Part shown: positions 1 through 8,764 of the stretch, piece by piece
Layout: every line of letters starts with the position of its first letter
How positions within the stretch are numbered: the stretch's first letter is position 1
Source of the DNA: Bacillota bacterium
Lineage (GTDB): Bacteria; Bacillota; Clostridia; Lachnospirales; Lachnospiraceae
Reading direction: 5' to 3'
Assembly (NCBI GenBank): GCA_023435895.1
Contig: JAEZLH010000017.1
Span: 124,001 to 188,000, forward strand
DNA: 64,000 nt
Translations under genes and position numbers: made by a program
The notes under the pieces: generated by a model
The model's database searches: none
What the model was told of the DNA's origin: nothing
The model's input: the letters and a program-made list of their open reading frames with translations, nothing else

Positions 1-116
1 AGTACTATAATAAGACTTTTTGAAGGTTGTATATAGAAATTCTGACAAGAGTTATGTCCGTAGAATTGAAAAACGTTGCACTAACTGTAAATAGAATAGA
101 AAGGCATGATTCTAAT

Positions 117-935
117 ATGAGACTTGGGACATCTTCCCCATTAGAACACAACAGCCCAAAGGAATGGGCGTTGAAACATAAAGCCCTGGGACTTGGAGCA
201 ATAAATTTCCCGCTCACTTATGAACATGATGCTGCACTGATTGATGAGTATGTGAAAGAAGCAAAAAAGAATGACCTTGTGATAGCGGAGGTTGGCGTTT
301 GGCGCAATACTTTGGACTTGAATGAAGATGGACGAAGAAAGGCGATTCAGTATGCTGTGAACCAGCTTGAACTTGCGGATCGGATTGGTTCTCGCTGTTG
401 TGTGAATATTATTGGTGCAAGAGGCTCACGTTGGGATGGTGCATATAAAGAGAATTATTCGAAGGAAACGTGGGATCTGGGGGTAAAGACGATTCAGGAG
501 ATTATTGATGAGGTAAACCCTAAGAATACATATTTTACAATCGAGTCAATGCCCTGGATGTTTCCCACCGGACCAGAGGAATACCTGCAGCTGCTGGAGT
601 GTGTGGACAGAGAGCGATTTGGGGTTCATATGGATGCTTTTAACTGGATTACTACACCCAGAAGATACTTCTTTCAGGAGGAATTTATATGCGAATGCTT
701 TGAAAAGCTAGGGAAGCATATAAAAAGCTGCCATCTGAAGGATGTGAAGATGGAGGATGACTATACGCTGTTTTTTCGAGAAACCTATGCTGGTAATGGG
801 GGCATAAATATTAAGCACCTAATCGAAACAGGATTATCCTATGATAAAAATATGCCCTTCATCATTGAGCATCTTAATTCAGAGGAAGAATATTTAAGCA
901 GTGTTGGTTACATAAAGGCTCTAATGGCGCGTTAA
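117..935 (+). CDS. Sugar phosphate isomerase/epimerase-like TIM-barrel protein
   Basis: Predicted cytoplasmic isomerase/epimerase of the AP-endonuclease-2-like (xylose-isomerase-like) TIM-barrel superfamily. Four residues sit, in the usual order, where this family binds its divalent metal: Glu in FTIESMPW, Asp in GVHMDAFNW, His in KSCHLKD and Glu in PFIIEHL. I start it at the ATG at 117 because the product then begins MRLGTSSPL, the conserved N-terminus of relatives. The frame is open back to a TTG at 27 and also has an ATG at 54, neither with a convincing ribosome binding site. It leads a same-strand run to 8071 containing a sugar importer, a glycosidase and two oxidoreductases, so a step in breakdown of the imported glycoside is inferred; the substrate is unknown. 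Confidence 0.82.
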   Translation: MRLGTSSPLEHNSPKEWALKHKALGLGAINFPLTYEHDAALIDEYVKEAKKNDLVIAEVGVWRNTLDLNEDGRRKAIQYAVNQLELADRIGSRCCVNIIGARGSRWDGAYKENYSKETWDLGVKTIQEIIDEVNPKNTYFTIESMPWMFPTGPEEYLQLLECVDRERFGVHMDAFNWITTPRRYFFQEEFICECFEKLGKHIKSCHLKDVKMEDDYTLFFRETYAGNGGINIKHLIETGLSYDKNMPFIIEHLNSEEEYLSSVGYIKALMAR

Positions 936-982
936 GCGTTTGTTTATAGCAAGGGTTAACAAGTAAAAGGAGGAGATTAGAA

Positions 983-2341
983 ATGAAAAAAGCAAAAGTT
1001 GTATTAGTGTGTTTGGTTACTTTAATACTGATGATGTCAACAGTACTGGCAGGATGTAGCGGTAGCAAAAAGGCAGTAGATACTTCAACGGAAACATCAG
1101 GCGAAGTGGTTTGGTGGGGTTGGACACCCGGATCACCGACAAATGAGAAATATATCGCAGAATTTAACAAAGAATATCCCAACATCAAAGTTACCTGGAA
1201 ACAAACATCAATCGATGATTATGACGCAGCAATTAAGCCGGCTTTAGCCAATGGCGGGGGTGTTGATGCTTTTGAAGTTTCAGCAGGTTCCGGTAATGGT
1301 GGTGTTAAAGTTTTTGGTGGTCAAGCAATTGATCTTACGGATGCTGTAAAGAAGGCGTTGGGTGATGATTATAAAAACAAACTCAATGAGGCAGCGATCA
1401 CCACAATGACGGTCAATGGTCAGTTAAAAGCACTCGGTGTAGGTACTGTATATTCAGGAAATCTTTGGATTAACCAAGATCTTTTTGATAAATACAATGT
1501 AAAAGTTCCTACAAATCTGGATGAGTGGAAAGAAGCTTGTAAAACTTTTAAAGAAAATGGTATCGATGGTTTTGTACAGGGAGCTGGCCAAGGTGCATTT
1601 AACATGGATACATTCCATGCAATTGCTGATAATGTAAGCCCTGGTACCTTCACTAAGGCAACCAGAGGTGAAGTGAAATGGACCGACGACTCAATCGTCA
1701 AAGCATTAGAACTATGGAAGGGTCTTTTTGATGACGGAATTATGCAAAAGGGTGCGCTTGGTCTTCAACAGTATCCAGATGCCAACAATCTATTTATGTC
1801 TCAAAAGGCTGCTATGGTAATGATGGGATCTTGGTATACCTCAAACACTTTGCCGGATACCATGAAGGCTGCCATTGAATCTGCGTCTTCAACAGAACAA
1901 CCGTTTACAATGATTCCGATTAATTTCCCTGACATTGCAGGAACAGGAAAGACAGGATCTATGTTTGGAGATTTGGACTACTCAACCGCAGTGTCTGCAA
2001 CCTCAAAGAATATTAAAGCAGCAACAACCTTTGCTGTTTGGCTTGGAACCTCACAGAAGGGTCAACAAATAATTGCAGATTCCTTAAATGTTGTTCCTTC
2101 CCTAAAATCCGCTACTCCGGATTGGAACAGTGTTAAACTTGTAAATCCTGAGAAACAAAACGAGGCAATCAAGAATTATCTTCAAAATTCAATGAACAGT
2201 GGTGATAACCCTCGTTTTGCAGGAATTAATGCAGATATGAACCAAGCAATGATGGATGTATTGGCTGGTGTGGCAGGAGGAACGATCACTCCGAAGGACG
2301 GTGCTGCTCAGCTTGAAACAACTCAAGAAGATAGCAAGTAA
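983..2341 (+). CDS. Sugar ABC transporter substrate-binding lipoprotein (CUT1 type)
   Basis: Extracytoplasmic solute-binding lipoprotein of 452 residues. A basic start, hydrophobic stretch and lipobox LAGC place the lipidated Cys at residue 25, followed by a Ser/Lys-rich linker. The mature part starts GEVVWWGWTPGSPTNEKYI and reads like family-1 (CUT1) sugar-binding proteins, with the usual EFNKEYPNIKVTWK segment. The start has an AAAGGAGGAG ribosome binding site. Two matching permease genes follow at once, but no ATPase gene is present; such importers often share an MsmK/MsiK-type ATPase encoded elsewhere. The nearby GH43 enzyme suggests a xylo- or arabino-oligosaccharide ligand, which is inference. 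A perfect hairpin after the stop probably raises binding-protein output over the permeases. Confidence 0.93.
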   Translation: MKKAKVVLVCLVTLILMMSTVLAGCSGSKKAVDTSTETSGEVVWWGWTPGSPTNEKYIAEFNKEYPNIKVTWKQTSIDDYDAAIKPALANGGGVDAFEVSAGSGNGGVKVFGGQAIDLTDAVKKALGDDYKNKLNEAAITTMTVNGQLKALGVGTVYSGNLWINQDLFDKYNVKVPTNLDEWKEACKTFKENGIDGFVQGAGQGAFNMDTFHAIADNVSPGTFTKATRGEVKWTDDSIVKALELWKGLFDDGIMQKGALGLQQYPDANNLFMSQKAAMVMMGSWYTSNTLPDTMKAAIESASSTEQPFTMIPINFPDIAGTGKTGSMFGDLDYSTAVSATSKNIKAATTFAVWLGTSQKGQQIIADSLNVVPSLKSATPDWNSVKLVNPEKQNEAIKNYLQNSMNSGDNPRFAGINADMNQAMMDVLAGVAGGTITPKDGAAQLETTQEDSK

Positions 2342-2353
2342 GGGATAATAGTT

Positions 2354-2385
2354 TGATAGGGGTCATGTTAGTTAGACCCCTATCA
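2354..2385 (+). promoter_or_regulatory. Intercistronic stem-loop after the binding-protein gene
   Basis: Perfect 11-bp stem (TGATAGGGGTC at 2354-2364, GACCCCTATCA at 2375-2385) with a 10-nt loop and only a short T run after it. It lies between the solute-binding gene and the first permease gene. Hairpins in this place usually stabilise the upstream message or terminate part of the transcripts, so that binding protein outnumbers permease. Confidence 0.7.
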
Positions 2386-2408
2386 TTTAGAGTTGAGGAG
2401 ACTTATAC

Positions 2409-3290
2409 ATGAAAAAGAATAACACTTTGAGAGCCACGAAGATAAACGGACTTCCGTGGATTCTTCCAGCATTTATTTTTGTTGTAGGGATTATATATTA
2501 TTCCATATTTTATACCTTCCACTTGTCTACTTTAGATTGGAATGGGCTTGATCCGGTTCAGATAAAAGTAGGATTAAGCAATTATACAAAGGCATTTTCT
2601 GACTGGGTTTTCTGGAAAGCCATAAGAAACACGGTAGTTTATTTCCTTTTTACATTTCTAATCCAAAACTTTTTAGGTTTTATATTTGCTGCAATTTTGC
2701 ATACAGAAGTAAAGTTTGCTACCTTGCATAAGTGCTTGATTTTTATACCGACAATTTTAGCACCGGCAACTATGGCACCCGTGTTTCGATTACTATTCTC
2801 CCCTCAGGGAATGTTGCAAGAAATCTTTGATACACTTCATTTGGGTATAACGGTTGATTGGCTGTCAAAACCAAATTCAGCACTTTTTATTCTCATGATT
2901 GTTGCGATTTGGGAGTTCACAGGAATGAGTTTCATCCTATATTATGCGGCAATGAGCCAGATAGATAAAGAAATGCTTGAGGCGTCCCACTTAGATGGAG
3001 CAGGAAATTTTAGAACCTTATGGAGTATTGTATTGCCGAACTGCAAAGGCACCACAGTTTCTCTTGCAATGTTAGGAATCATAGGTGCATTGAAAACCTT
3101 CGATATTCCTTACTTGATTACAACGGGTGGACCAAATCATGCAACTGAATTTTTAGGTACCTATATTTATAGACAGGGAATCAGGCAATCACATCTTGGC
3201 TATGCAGCTGCAATATCAGTAATGCTCCTGGTACTGGCAATTACCGGTGCAATACTAATAAATAGAGTGAATAAAGGAGATGAGAAATAG
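2409..3290 (+). CDS. Sugar ABC transporter permease (MalF/UgpA-like)
   Basis: Integral membrane subunit of the sugar importer, 293 residues with about six hydrophobic segments. The ABC-ATPase docking (EAA) loop is visible near residue 190 as EASHLDGAGNFRTLW followed by SIVLP, matching the E-A-A-x-x-D-G-A pattern of CUT1 permeases. The start has a GAGGAG ribosome binding site. It pairs with the second permease, whose start is just two bases past its stop codon. The family makes a heterodimeric channel that receives sugar from the binding protein. Confidence 0.93.
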   Translation: MKKNNTLRATKINGLPWILPAFIFVVGIIYYSIFYTFHLSTLDWNGLDPVQIKVGLSNYTKAFSDWVFWKAIRNTVVYFLFTFLIQNFLGFIFAAILHTEVKFATLHKCLIFIPTILAPATMAPVFRLLFSPQGMLQEIFDTLHLGITVDWLSKPNSALFILMIVAIWEFTGMSFILYYAAMSQIDKEMLEASHLDGAGNFRTLWSIVLPNCKGTTVSLAMLGIIGALKTFDIPYLITTGGPNHATEFLGTYIYRQGIRQSHLGYAAAISVMLLVLAITGAILINRVNKGDEK

Positions 3291-3291
3291 A

Positions 3292-4080
3292 ATGTTTGAA
3301 ATTAGAAGCTTAAAAAGTAAAATCTTTTTACAAATCGTTCTGCTGATACTTACGATTCCTTATGCGATTCCACTTATTCAAATGTTTCTTGGCTCCATTG
3401 GTGGAATAGGATTTTTAAATTATAAAGCGGTTTGGGACACGGGTGTTGTTCCAATCTATTTTAGAAATTCGCTTATTATATCAGCAGGCGTAATCTTTCT
3501 GGTTTATATATTCAGTATGACAGCTGGCTTTGGTTTTGCAAAATTACAAATCTTCGGGAAAGAAGTATTCTTTTGGCTGATTCTTGTTGCATTGACGTTA
3601 CCTGAAGTAATTCTGCTATCCCCATTGTTCGTAACCTTCCAAAGTATGAATATATTTAATACCTTTTTGGCTGTAATTCTACCTGTAGCGGCTTTACAGC
3701 TACCATTTACAATCTTGCTTGCCAGAAATTTTGACAGTGGTATTCCGAATGAATTAATGGAGGCAGCAAGAATTGACGGTGCAAATGTGATTTCGATGTT
3801 TTGGTATGTCATCCTTCCGCTTACAAAGCCAATTGCATCCTCAATTATTGTACTGACACTCATCAACTCCTGGAATACCTATCTTTTACCACTTTTATTC
3901 TTACAAAGCCCGGATAAGCAGACGGTAACGCTGCTTCCGCAATTCTTCCAAGGTGAGTTTACCAATGACCAGACGAAGATATTAGCGGCAGCAGTGCTCA
4001 CGGCAATTCCTGAAATTATTGTTTATTTGCTGATGCAAAAGAATTTTGAAAAAGGCATGAGTGCCGGCGCTTTAAAATAA
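3292..4080 (+). CDS. Sugar ABC transporter permease (MalG/UgpE-like)
   Basis: Second membrane subunit of the importer, with about six membrane segments and an EAA docking loop (MEAARIDGANVISMFWYVIL) near residue 156. An ATG at 3280 would overlap the previous gene, but the AGGAG site abuts it with no spacing. The ATG at 3292 sits 12 bases downstream of that site and gives MFEIRSLKSK, so I prefer it. The protein forms the channel together with the preceding permease. The ATP-binding subunit is missing here and must come from elsewhere in the genome. Confidence 0.92.
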   Translation: MFEIRSLKSKIFLQIVLLILTIPYAIPLIQMFLGSIGGIGFLNYKAVWDTGVVPIYFRNSLIISAGVIFLVYIFSMTAGFGFAKLQIFGKEVFFWLILVALTLPEVILLSPLFVTFQSMNIFNTFLAVILPVAALQLPFTILLARNFDSGIPNELMEAARIDGANVISMFWYVILPLTKPIASSIIVLTLINSWNTYLLPLLFLQSPDKQTVTLLPQFFQGEFTNDQTKILAAAVLTAIPEIIVYLLMQKNFEKGMSAGALK

Positions 4081-4119
4081 CCGGATTAAGAGCAGAGTAA
4101 GGTAAAGAAGGAGGTAAAT

Positions 4120-4488
4120 ATGCCATTGATTCAAGTAGACTTAAGAAGGTCAGTGTTTGAGGATAAAGGAAAAGAAATATCAAATGCAATACATAATTCG
4201 CTGGTTGCAGGTCTGGGAATGGATACAACCGACCTATTCCAAGTGTTTCGACCCCATAGGGAAGGAGAGATTATTTTTTCTCCAACCTATGACAATCGCG
4301 ATCGACAGGATTTGATCATCATTAGAATTACAATGGTGCAAATGTTTTCGCTGGAGCAAAAGAAGAAGACATATAAAGAATTAACAAAGAGGCTTGTTGA
4401 GATTGGAATCAGGCGTGATGATATTTTAGTTTGTGTTGTCGAAAACAGTGTTGAAAATTGGTCGCTGGGCGAAAGAGAAGTTAGTTAA
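4120..4488 (+). CDS. Tautomerase-family protein
   Basis: Small protein of 122 residues resembling the tautomerase (4-oxalocrotonate tautomerase/MIF) superfamily, long form. The N-terminus is MPLIQVDLRRSVF, so after Met removal Pro-1 is available as the catalytic base that defines the superfamily. The ending DILVCVVENSVENWSLG matches the conserved C-terminal strand with its ENxxxxWS pattern. It has a strong AAGGAGG ribosome binding site. In this operon it could tautomerise a keto intermediate made by the oxidoreductases, which is inference from position. Family assignment is fairly secure; the reaction is not. Confidence 0.8.
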   Translation: MPLIQVDLRRSVFEDKGKEISNAIHNSLVAGLGMDTTDLFQVFRPHREGEIIFSPTYDNRDRQDLIIIRITMVQMFSLEQKKKTYKELTKRLVEIGIRRDDILVCVVENSVENWSLGEREVS

Positions 4489-4514
4489 TTTAGTAGAAGT
4501 AAGTAAAATATGTA

Positions 4515-5690
4515 ATGATATTGGAGCCTGTAGAAAAAGGCACAGAGTATCACTCCAACTATCAGTATTGGAGTGAAGGGACGCATAGAAGGGTTTTGAA
4601 GTGTATGGAAAATGTAAAAAAAGAATTTTTGCTGGGCAGGTCATATCCTGTTCAGCTGGATGAAAAAATGCCTGATACGCATCGATGGGGAATCCTGGGT
4701 TGTGGATGGATTGCAAGTTGTTTTGCTGCACAGGTAATCAAAGCCGGTGGGAATATTGCTGCGGTTAGTTCCCGTGACTTAATAAAGGCACAGACATTTC
4801 AAAGTGAGTTTCCGTCAATTAAGAAAGCATATGGTTCTTATGAAGAGCTTATGAAAGATTCTGACATTGATGTGATTTATGTTGCAACTCCACATGCTCA
4901 GCACCATGAGTGGGCGATGAAGTGTTTGCAACATAATAAACCGATTTTAGTTGAGAAGGCATTTACACAAAATTATAAGCAGGCGAAAGAAATTATAGAT
5001 TTCGCAAAAGAGAAAAATCTATTCGTTATGGAGGCGTATTGGACGCGATTTTTACCCCATATCATCAAGGTAAAAGAGTTGATTGATAGGGGAGAAATAG
5101 GAGATGTAGTACAGATTATTGCTGACCACGGGGTTTGCTTTCCCTATGACCCAAAACATCGTTTATATGCACCTGAGCTAGCAGGCGGAGCGCTTTTAGA
5201 TCTAGGAGTATATCCAATTTCGTTCGTGCAGTTCTTACTTGGTAACCCAACGAAAATAATCGCGGCTGGCTCTGCAACACCAACAGGTGTAGACTCAAAT
5301 GATGCTGCCATTTTTGAATATGATAATGGCAGAGGCGCACTTGCAATGTTAGCTTTTAGCTCGCTGGCGTCATCTCCTGTCACCGGTGCAATCTGCGGAA
5401 CAAAAGGGAGAATAGAAATACATAGGCAATTTTACAGACCGTCCGACTTCACAGTTTTTTATAACGACGGTTCAACCTTTGAATATGTTTCAAAAATGCA
5501 TGAGAATCAAGAAAGTGGTCGTGACGGTCTGGTTGGTATGCATTTTGAAGCTGCTGAGGTGCAGAGATGTCTTTTAGAAGGGAAATTAGAATCTTCCGTT
5601 ATGTCTTGGGGAGACACATTATCCGTGATGAAAATCATGGATGAAATTAGAAGACAACTTGATTTTAGATATGAAGGAGAAACATTATGA
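4515..5690 (+). CDS. Gfo/Idh/MocA family oxidoreductase with N-terminal extension
   Basis: NAD(P)-dependent sugar or polyol dehydrogenase. The Rossmann nucleotide-binding motif GILGCGWIASCF starts near residue 58, followed by the family's VATPHAQHHEWA and VEKAFTQNYKQA segments (the latter at the EKP position) and GGALLDLGVYPISF in the substrate-binding domain. Homologs usually begin almost at the Rossmann motif, so about 51 residues precede the expected start. An internal ATG at 4668 would give MPDTHRWGILGC. I keep the longer form because operon spacing is otherwise unusually wide, but no start here has a good ribosome binding site. Its end overlaps the GH43 gene by four bases (ATGA), indicating translational coupling. 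Confidence 0.88.
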   Translation: MILEPVEKGTEYHSNYQYWSEGTHRRVLKCMENVKKEFLLGRSYPVQLDEKMPDTHRWGILGCGWIASCFAAQVIKAGGNIAAVSSRDLIKAQTFQSEFPSIKKAYGSYEELMKDSDIDVIYVATPHAQHHEWAMKCLQHNKPILVEKAFTQNYKQAKEIIDFAKEKNLFVMEAYWTRFLPHIIKVKELIDRGEIGDVVQIIADHGVCFPYDPKHRLYAPELAGGALLDLGVYPISFVQFLLGNPTKIIAAGSATPTGVDSNDAAIFEYDNGRGALAMLAFSSLASSPVTGAICGTKGRIEIHRQFYRPSDFTVFYNDGSTFEYVSKMHENQESGRDGLVGMHFEAAEVQRCLLEGKLESSVMSWGDTLSVMKIMDEIRRQLDFRYEGETL

Positions 5691-7303
5691 AAATCATAAA
5701 TCCTGTTCTTACAGGTTTTCATGGAGACCCATCAATGATTCGAGTGGACGACACTTATTATATTGCGTCTTCTACCTTTGAGTGGTTTCCCGGCGTGAGA
5801 GTTCATGAATCCAAAGACCTTGTGCACTGGAATTTGATCACATCAATTCTTGACAGTGTGGAGTTGCTGGATATGAAGGGGAATCCTTGCTCTGGCGGTA
5901 TTTGGGCACCTGATTTGTCCTATGCGGACGGAAAGTTTTGGCTGGTTTATACTGATGTGAAGGTTGTTGAAGGCGCATTTAAAGATATGTATAACTATCT
6001 GACCTTTGCGGAGGATATCAAAGGACCCTGGTGCAAACCAATTAAACTAAACGGTGTTGGCTTCGACGCATCTCTTTTTCATGATGATGACGGAAAAAAA
6101 TATCTCATTCAACAAACCTGGGATCACCGTGAATATAACAACGCTTTTAATGGACTTACTTTAACGGAATACGATGTGGATCAAAAGAGGCTGAAACCGG
6201 GGAACGCTAAAACGGTATACCATGGTACTGAGGTGAAGACCGTAGAAGGACCTCATATTTATAAACTGAATGGATACTATTACATATTTGCAGCACAAGG
6301 CGGTACAATTTGGACACACCAGGAAATTGTTGCACGATCAAAAAGTCTATGGGGTCCTTATGAAACGGAACCGAACGGACCATTTATAACAAACTTTGAC
6401 ACACCGGATCACTATCTTCAAAAACAAGGACATGGCTCCCTTGTAGAAACTCCTTCCGGCGAGTGGTACTATGCTTCACTTTGCGCCAGACCCCTTCATC
6501 ATTCTACCGAGAATATTTATGACCCGAGAGGGTGGTGTACGCTTGGACGTGAAACAAGTATTCAGAAAGTTTTTTGGGATGAAGAACTTTGGCCGAGAGT
6601 TGTGGGTGGACATGGGGGCTTAAAAGAGGTTGATGCTCCTATTGATGGAATATTAACGGATACACCCGAAACTAACGCTGTTTATGATGATTTTTCATCG
6701 GATAAGCTGAATGGTGAGTGGAATACCTTAAGAGTTCCTTTCTCCGAGAATATGGGAAAGGTTGGAGGCGGGAAGCTTGAATTGATCGGTCATGGTTCCC
6801 TTTCAAATAAGTTCAATCCATCGTTTATTGCTAGAAGGTGGAAGGATTTCGAGTTTTCAGCGGTTACAAAGGTGAAATTTAGTCCATATAGCTATCAGGC
6901 AATGGCTGGTTTAGCTAATTATTATAACAGCGAGCATTGGTCATGGATTTTTATTACCAAAGATGACGAGTGCAATGATGTGATAGAAGTTGCGGAATGC
7001 GATAATGGTAAATACACTTCTGGTTTAAAGGATAACGCTTTGAGAATTCCAGAAGGTACTGAGTGGGTTTGGTTCAAGACAGTGGTTGATCATTTGGACT
7101 ATTTTTATGAATATTCATTTGACGGAGAAAATTGGAACAGAGTGCCTGTGAAACTGGATGCAAAGATGTTGTCCGATGATTATGTGAATTTACATTATGG
7201 TGGATTTTTCACGGGAGCATTTGTAGGTTTGGCAGCAGTTGATTATTCCGGCTATGACTCAACCGCTACCTTTGAATTTTTTGAGTATAGGGGTTTAGCG
7301 TGA
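5687..7303 (+). CDS. Glycoside hydrolase family 43 (beta-xylosidase/arabinofuranosidase-like)
   Basis: Glycosidase of 538 residues. The five-bladed GH43 catalytic domain begins INPVLTGFHGDPSMIRV, with Asp14 in the position of the general base. APDLSYADGKFWLVYTD supplies the second acidic residue and VEGPHIYKLNGYYY (about residue 187) the general acid Glu. The C-terminal 200 residues form a beta-sandwich of the type found in GH43 beta-xylosidases. There is no signal peptide, so it should act in the cytoplasm on short oligosaccharides brought in by the adjacent importer. Removal of xylose or arabinose from the non-reducing end is the usual activity; which one cannot be told here. Confidence 0.93.
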   Translation: MKIINPVLTGFHGDPSMIRVDDTYYIASSTFEWFPGVRVHESKDLVHWNLITSILDSVELLDMKGNPCSGGIWAPDLSYADGKFWLVYTDVKVVEGAFKDMYNYLTFAEDIKGPWCKPIKLNGVGFDASLFHDDDGKKYLIQQTWDHREYNNAFNGLTLTEYDVDQKRLKPGNAKTVYHGTEVKTVEGPHIYKLNGYYYIFAAQGGTIWTHQEIVARSKSLWGPYETEPNGPFITNFDTPDHYLQKQGHGSLVETPSGEWYYASLCARPLHHSTENIYDPRGWCTLGRETSIQKVFWDEELWPRVVGGHGGLKEVDAPIDGILTDTPETNAVYDDFSSDKLNGEWNTLRVPFSENMGKVGGGKLELIGHGSLSNKFNPSFIARRWKDFEFSAVTKVKFSPYSYQAMAGLANYYNSEHWSWIFITKDDECNDVIEVAECDNGKYTSGLKDNALRIPEGTEWVWFKTVVDHLDYFYEYSFDGENWNRVPVKLDAKMLSDDYVNLHYGGFFTGAFVGLAAVDYSGYDSTATFEFFEYRGLA

Positions 7304-7327
7304 AAAGGAAAGGTATAGGTGATTTTT

Positions 7328-8071
7328 ATGAGTAAATTATTAGATGGACAATTGTGCGTTGTCACGGGTGCAGCGAATGGAATTGGCAGAGCTATCGCAG
7401 AACGTTTCATAAGTGAAGGTGCCGATTTGATTGTAGCTGATTATGATGTGGAAACCGCAAAAAAAGTATATGAGGGAAACAGTCAGGTTATTGACATTCT
7501 AAAAGTTGATGCCACAAATGTGAAGGATTTAGAAAAAATCGCGGATTCCGTTAAAAATACAGGACGTAAAGTAAAGGCAGTGTTACCGATCGTTGGTAAC
7601 GGACCACAAAACCCGATTTCAGAAATCACACCCGAGGAGTTCCATTTGACAATGGATCTTAATGTCTTTTCCGCATTTTTCACGGTACAGAAGTTAATTC
7701 CTTTTATGTCTGATCAATCTTCCATTGTTCTAATATCATCTATTGCAGGTTTTCAGGGTGGAAAAAACGCCATCGTTTATAATGCGGCGAAAGCAGCGGT
7801 TAGGTCTATGGCACGTTCATTTACAGGAGAGCTTGCAGAAAAAGGGATTCGAGCAAATGCCATAAGTCCTGGACCAACAGAAACACAGGCGTTTACCGAT
7901 TTTGTGCAGGGTGATGACGATATAAGAAACAATATCGTTTCGCAGCTTCCCATTGGACATATCGGAAAGCCTAGCGAAATTGCGGCGGTTGCATTGTTCT
8001 TAGCATCCGATGAATCCTCTTATGTGACCGGTGCAGAAATTATTGCTGACGGTGGCTTTACGAATAGATAA
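7328..8071 (+). CDS. Short-chain dehydrogenase/reductase (SDR)
   Basis: Classical SDR of about 247 residues. The cofactor motif TGAANGIG lies near the N-terminus, the catalytic Ser in LISSIAG, and the YxxxK pair in YNAAKAA; the ISPGPTETQ segment is also typical. I start it at the ATG at 7328, which has AGGTGA six bases upstream; a GTG nine bases earlier is possible. It ends the catabolic run. With the Gfo/Idh oxidoreductase and TIM-barrel isomerase it suggests that the sugar released by the glycosidase is handled through an oxidative route. Substrate and NAD/NADP preference are not readable. Confidence 0.92.
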   Translation: MSKLLDGQLCVVTGAANGIGRAIAERFISEGADLIVADYDVETAKKVYEGNSQVIDILKVDATNVKDLEKIADSVKNTGRKVKAVLPIVGNGPQNPISEITPEEFHLTMDLNVFSAFFTVQKLIPFMSDQSSIVLISSIAGFQGGKNAIVYNAAKAAVRSMARSFTGELAEKGIRANAISPGPTETQAFTDFVQGDDDIRNNIVSQLPIGHIGKPSEIAAVALFLASDESSYVTGAEIIADGGFTNR

Positions 8072-8090
8072 ATTGAAATAATTAGATATA

Positions 8091-8237
8091 GGTAATTGCG
8101 AAAATCAATCAACATAATCATTGTATGTACAACAGATACAATTATAAGGTGAAACTAAGCCCGAAGGAGCATTGGAGCCGAGAAATTTGTATTTGTTATA
8201 CATACAATACCGATAATAATAGTGGTTCGAAATTACC
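8091..8237. mobile_element. MITE-like 147-bp palindromic element
   Basis: Symmetric inverted repeat centred near 8164. The outer arms 8091-8102 and 8226-8237 match at 11 of 12 positions (GGTAATTGCGAA against GGTAATTTCGAA), and the inner arms 8120-8141 and 8187-8208 match at 20 of 22. Both pairs are separated by exactly 17 unmatched bases. TA dinucleotides flank both ends, as expected for a mariner-like target duplication, though that is weak by itself. It contains no gene and lies between the SDR gene and the VOC gene. A paired regulatory site is the alternative. Confidence 0.55.
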
Positions 8238-8266
8238 TAGAGTACTAGATAATAAAGGAGAAAAGT

Positions 8267-8728
8267 ATGGCATTATCATCAACGAATATAATTAAGGTTA
8301 TTGTAGTAACAGACGATTTAGAAAAAACAGTTTCTGCATATAAGACTTTGTTAGGCACAGGGAAGGAGCCCGCAGAGCAAAGCACTGAGCATAAAGAGGT
8401 AAGAACCCCGTTTACAAAGTATAAAGGGGTCGACATCACAGACACCCCAATGAAGGTAGAGAGCGTTTTCAGTAATAATTTCTGGTTCGAAATCATCCAG
8501 CCTTTAGGAAATAATGATCCATGGGCAGTATGGTTAAAAGAACATGGCACGTCAATCTGTTCAATTTGTTTGTTATCGGACGGACCTTTGGAAGTGGACG
8601 AAGAAACCATGAAAAATGCAGGGTTTGATTCACTTTTTAAACAGGAAAAGGGCTATGAGGCATATGAATATTTTGATACATCAAAGGCACTTGGAGTATT
8701 AGTTGAAGTGAAAGAACAGTATAAATAG
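8267..8728 (+). CDS. VOC-superfamily (glyoxalase-like) protein
   Basis: Single vicinal-oxygen-chelate domain protein of 153 residues. It starts NIIKVIVVTDDLEKTVSAYK, the standard first beta-alpha unit, and ends DTSKALGVLVEVKEQ, where the family keeps a metal-binding Glu. The layout resembles methylmalonyl-CoA epimerase and other small VOC enzymes. It has an AAAGGAG ribosome binding site and its own terminator, and a palindromic element separates it from the sugar operon, so it may be transcribed alone. The reaction is unknown; an epimerase or isomerase acting on products of the preceding pathway is possible. Confidence 0.82.
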   Translation: MALSSTNIIKVIVVTDDLEKTVSAYKTLLGTGKEPAEQSTEHKEVRTPFTKYKGVDITDTPMKVESVFSNNFWFEIIQPLGNNDPWAVWLKEHGTSICSICLLSDGPLEVDEETMKNAGFDSLFKQEKGYEAYEYFDTSKALGVLVEVKEQYK

Positions 8729-8730
8729 CA

Positions 8731-8764
8731 AAAAGGTGGCGAATTTGTTCGCCACCTTTTTGTT
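8731..8764 (+). terminator. Rho-independent terminator after the VOC gene
   Basis: Perfect 9-bp stem GGTGGCGAA/TTCGCCACC with a TTTG loop, followed by a T run, directly after the stop codon at 8728. Confidence 0.93.
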
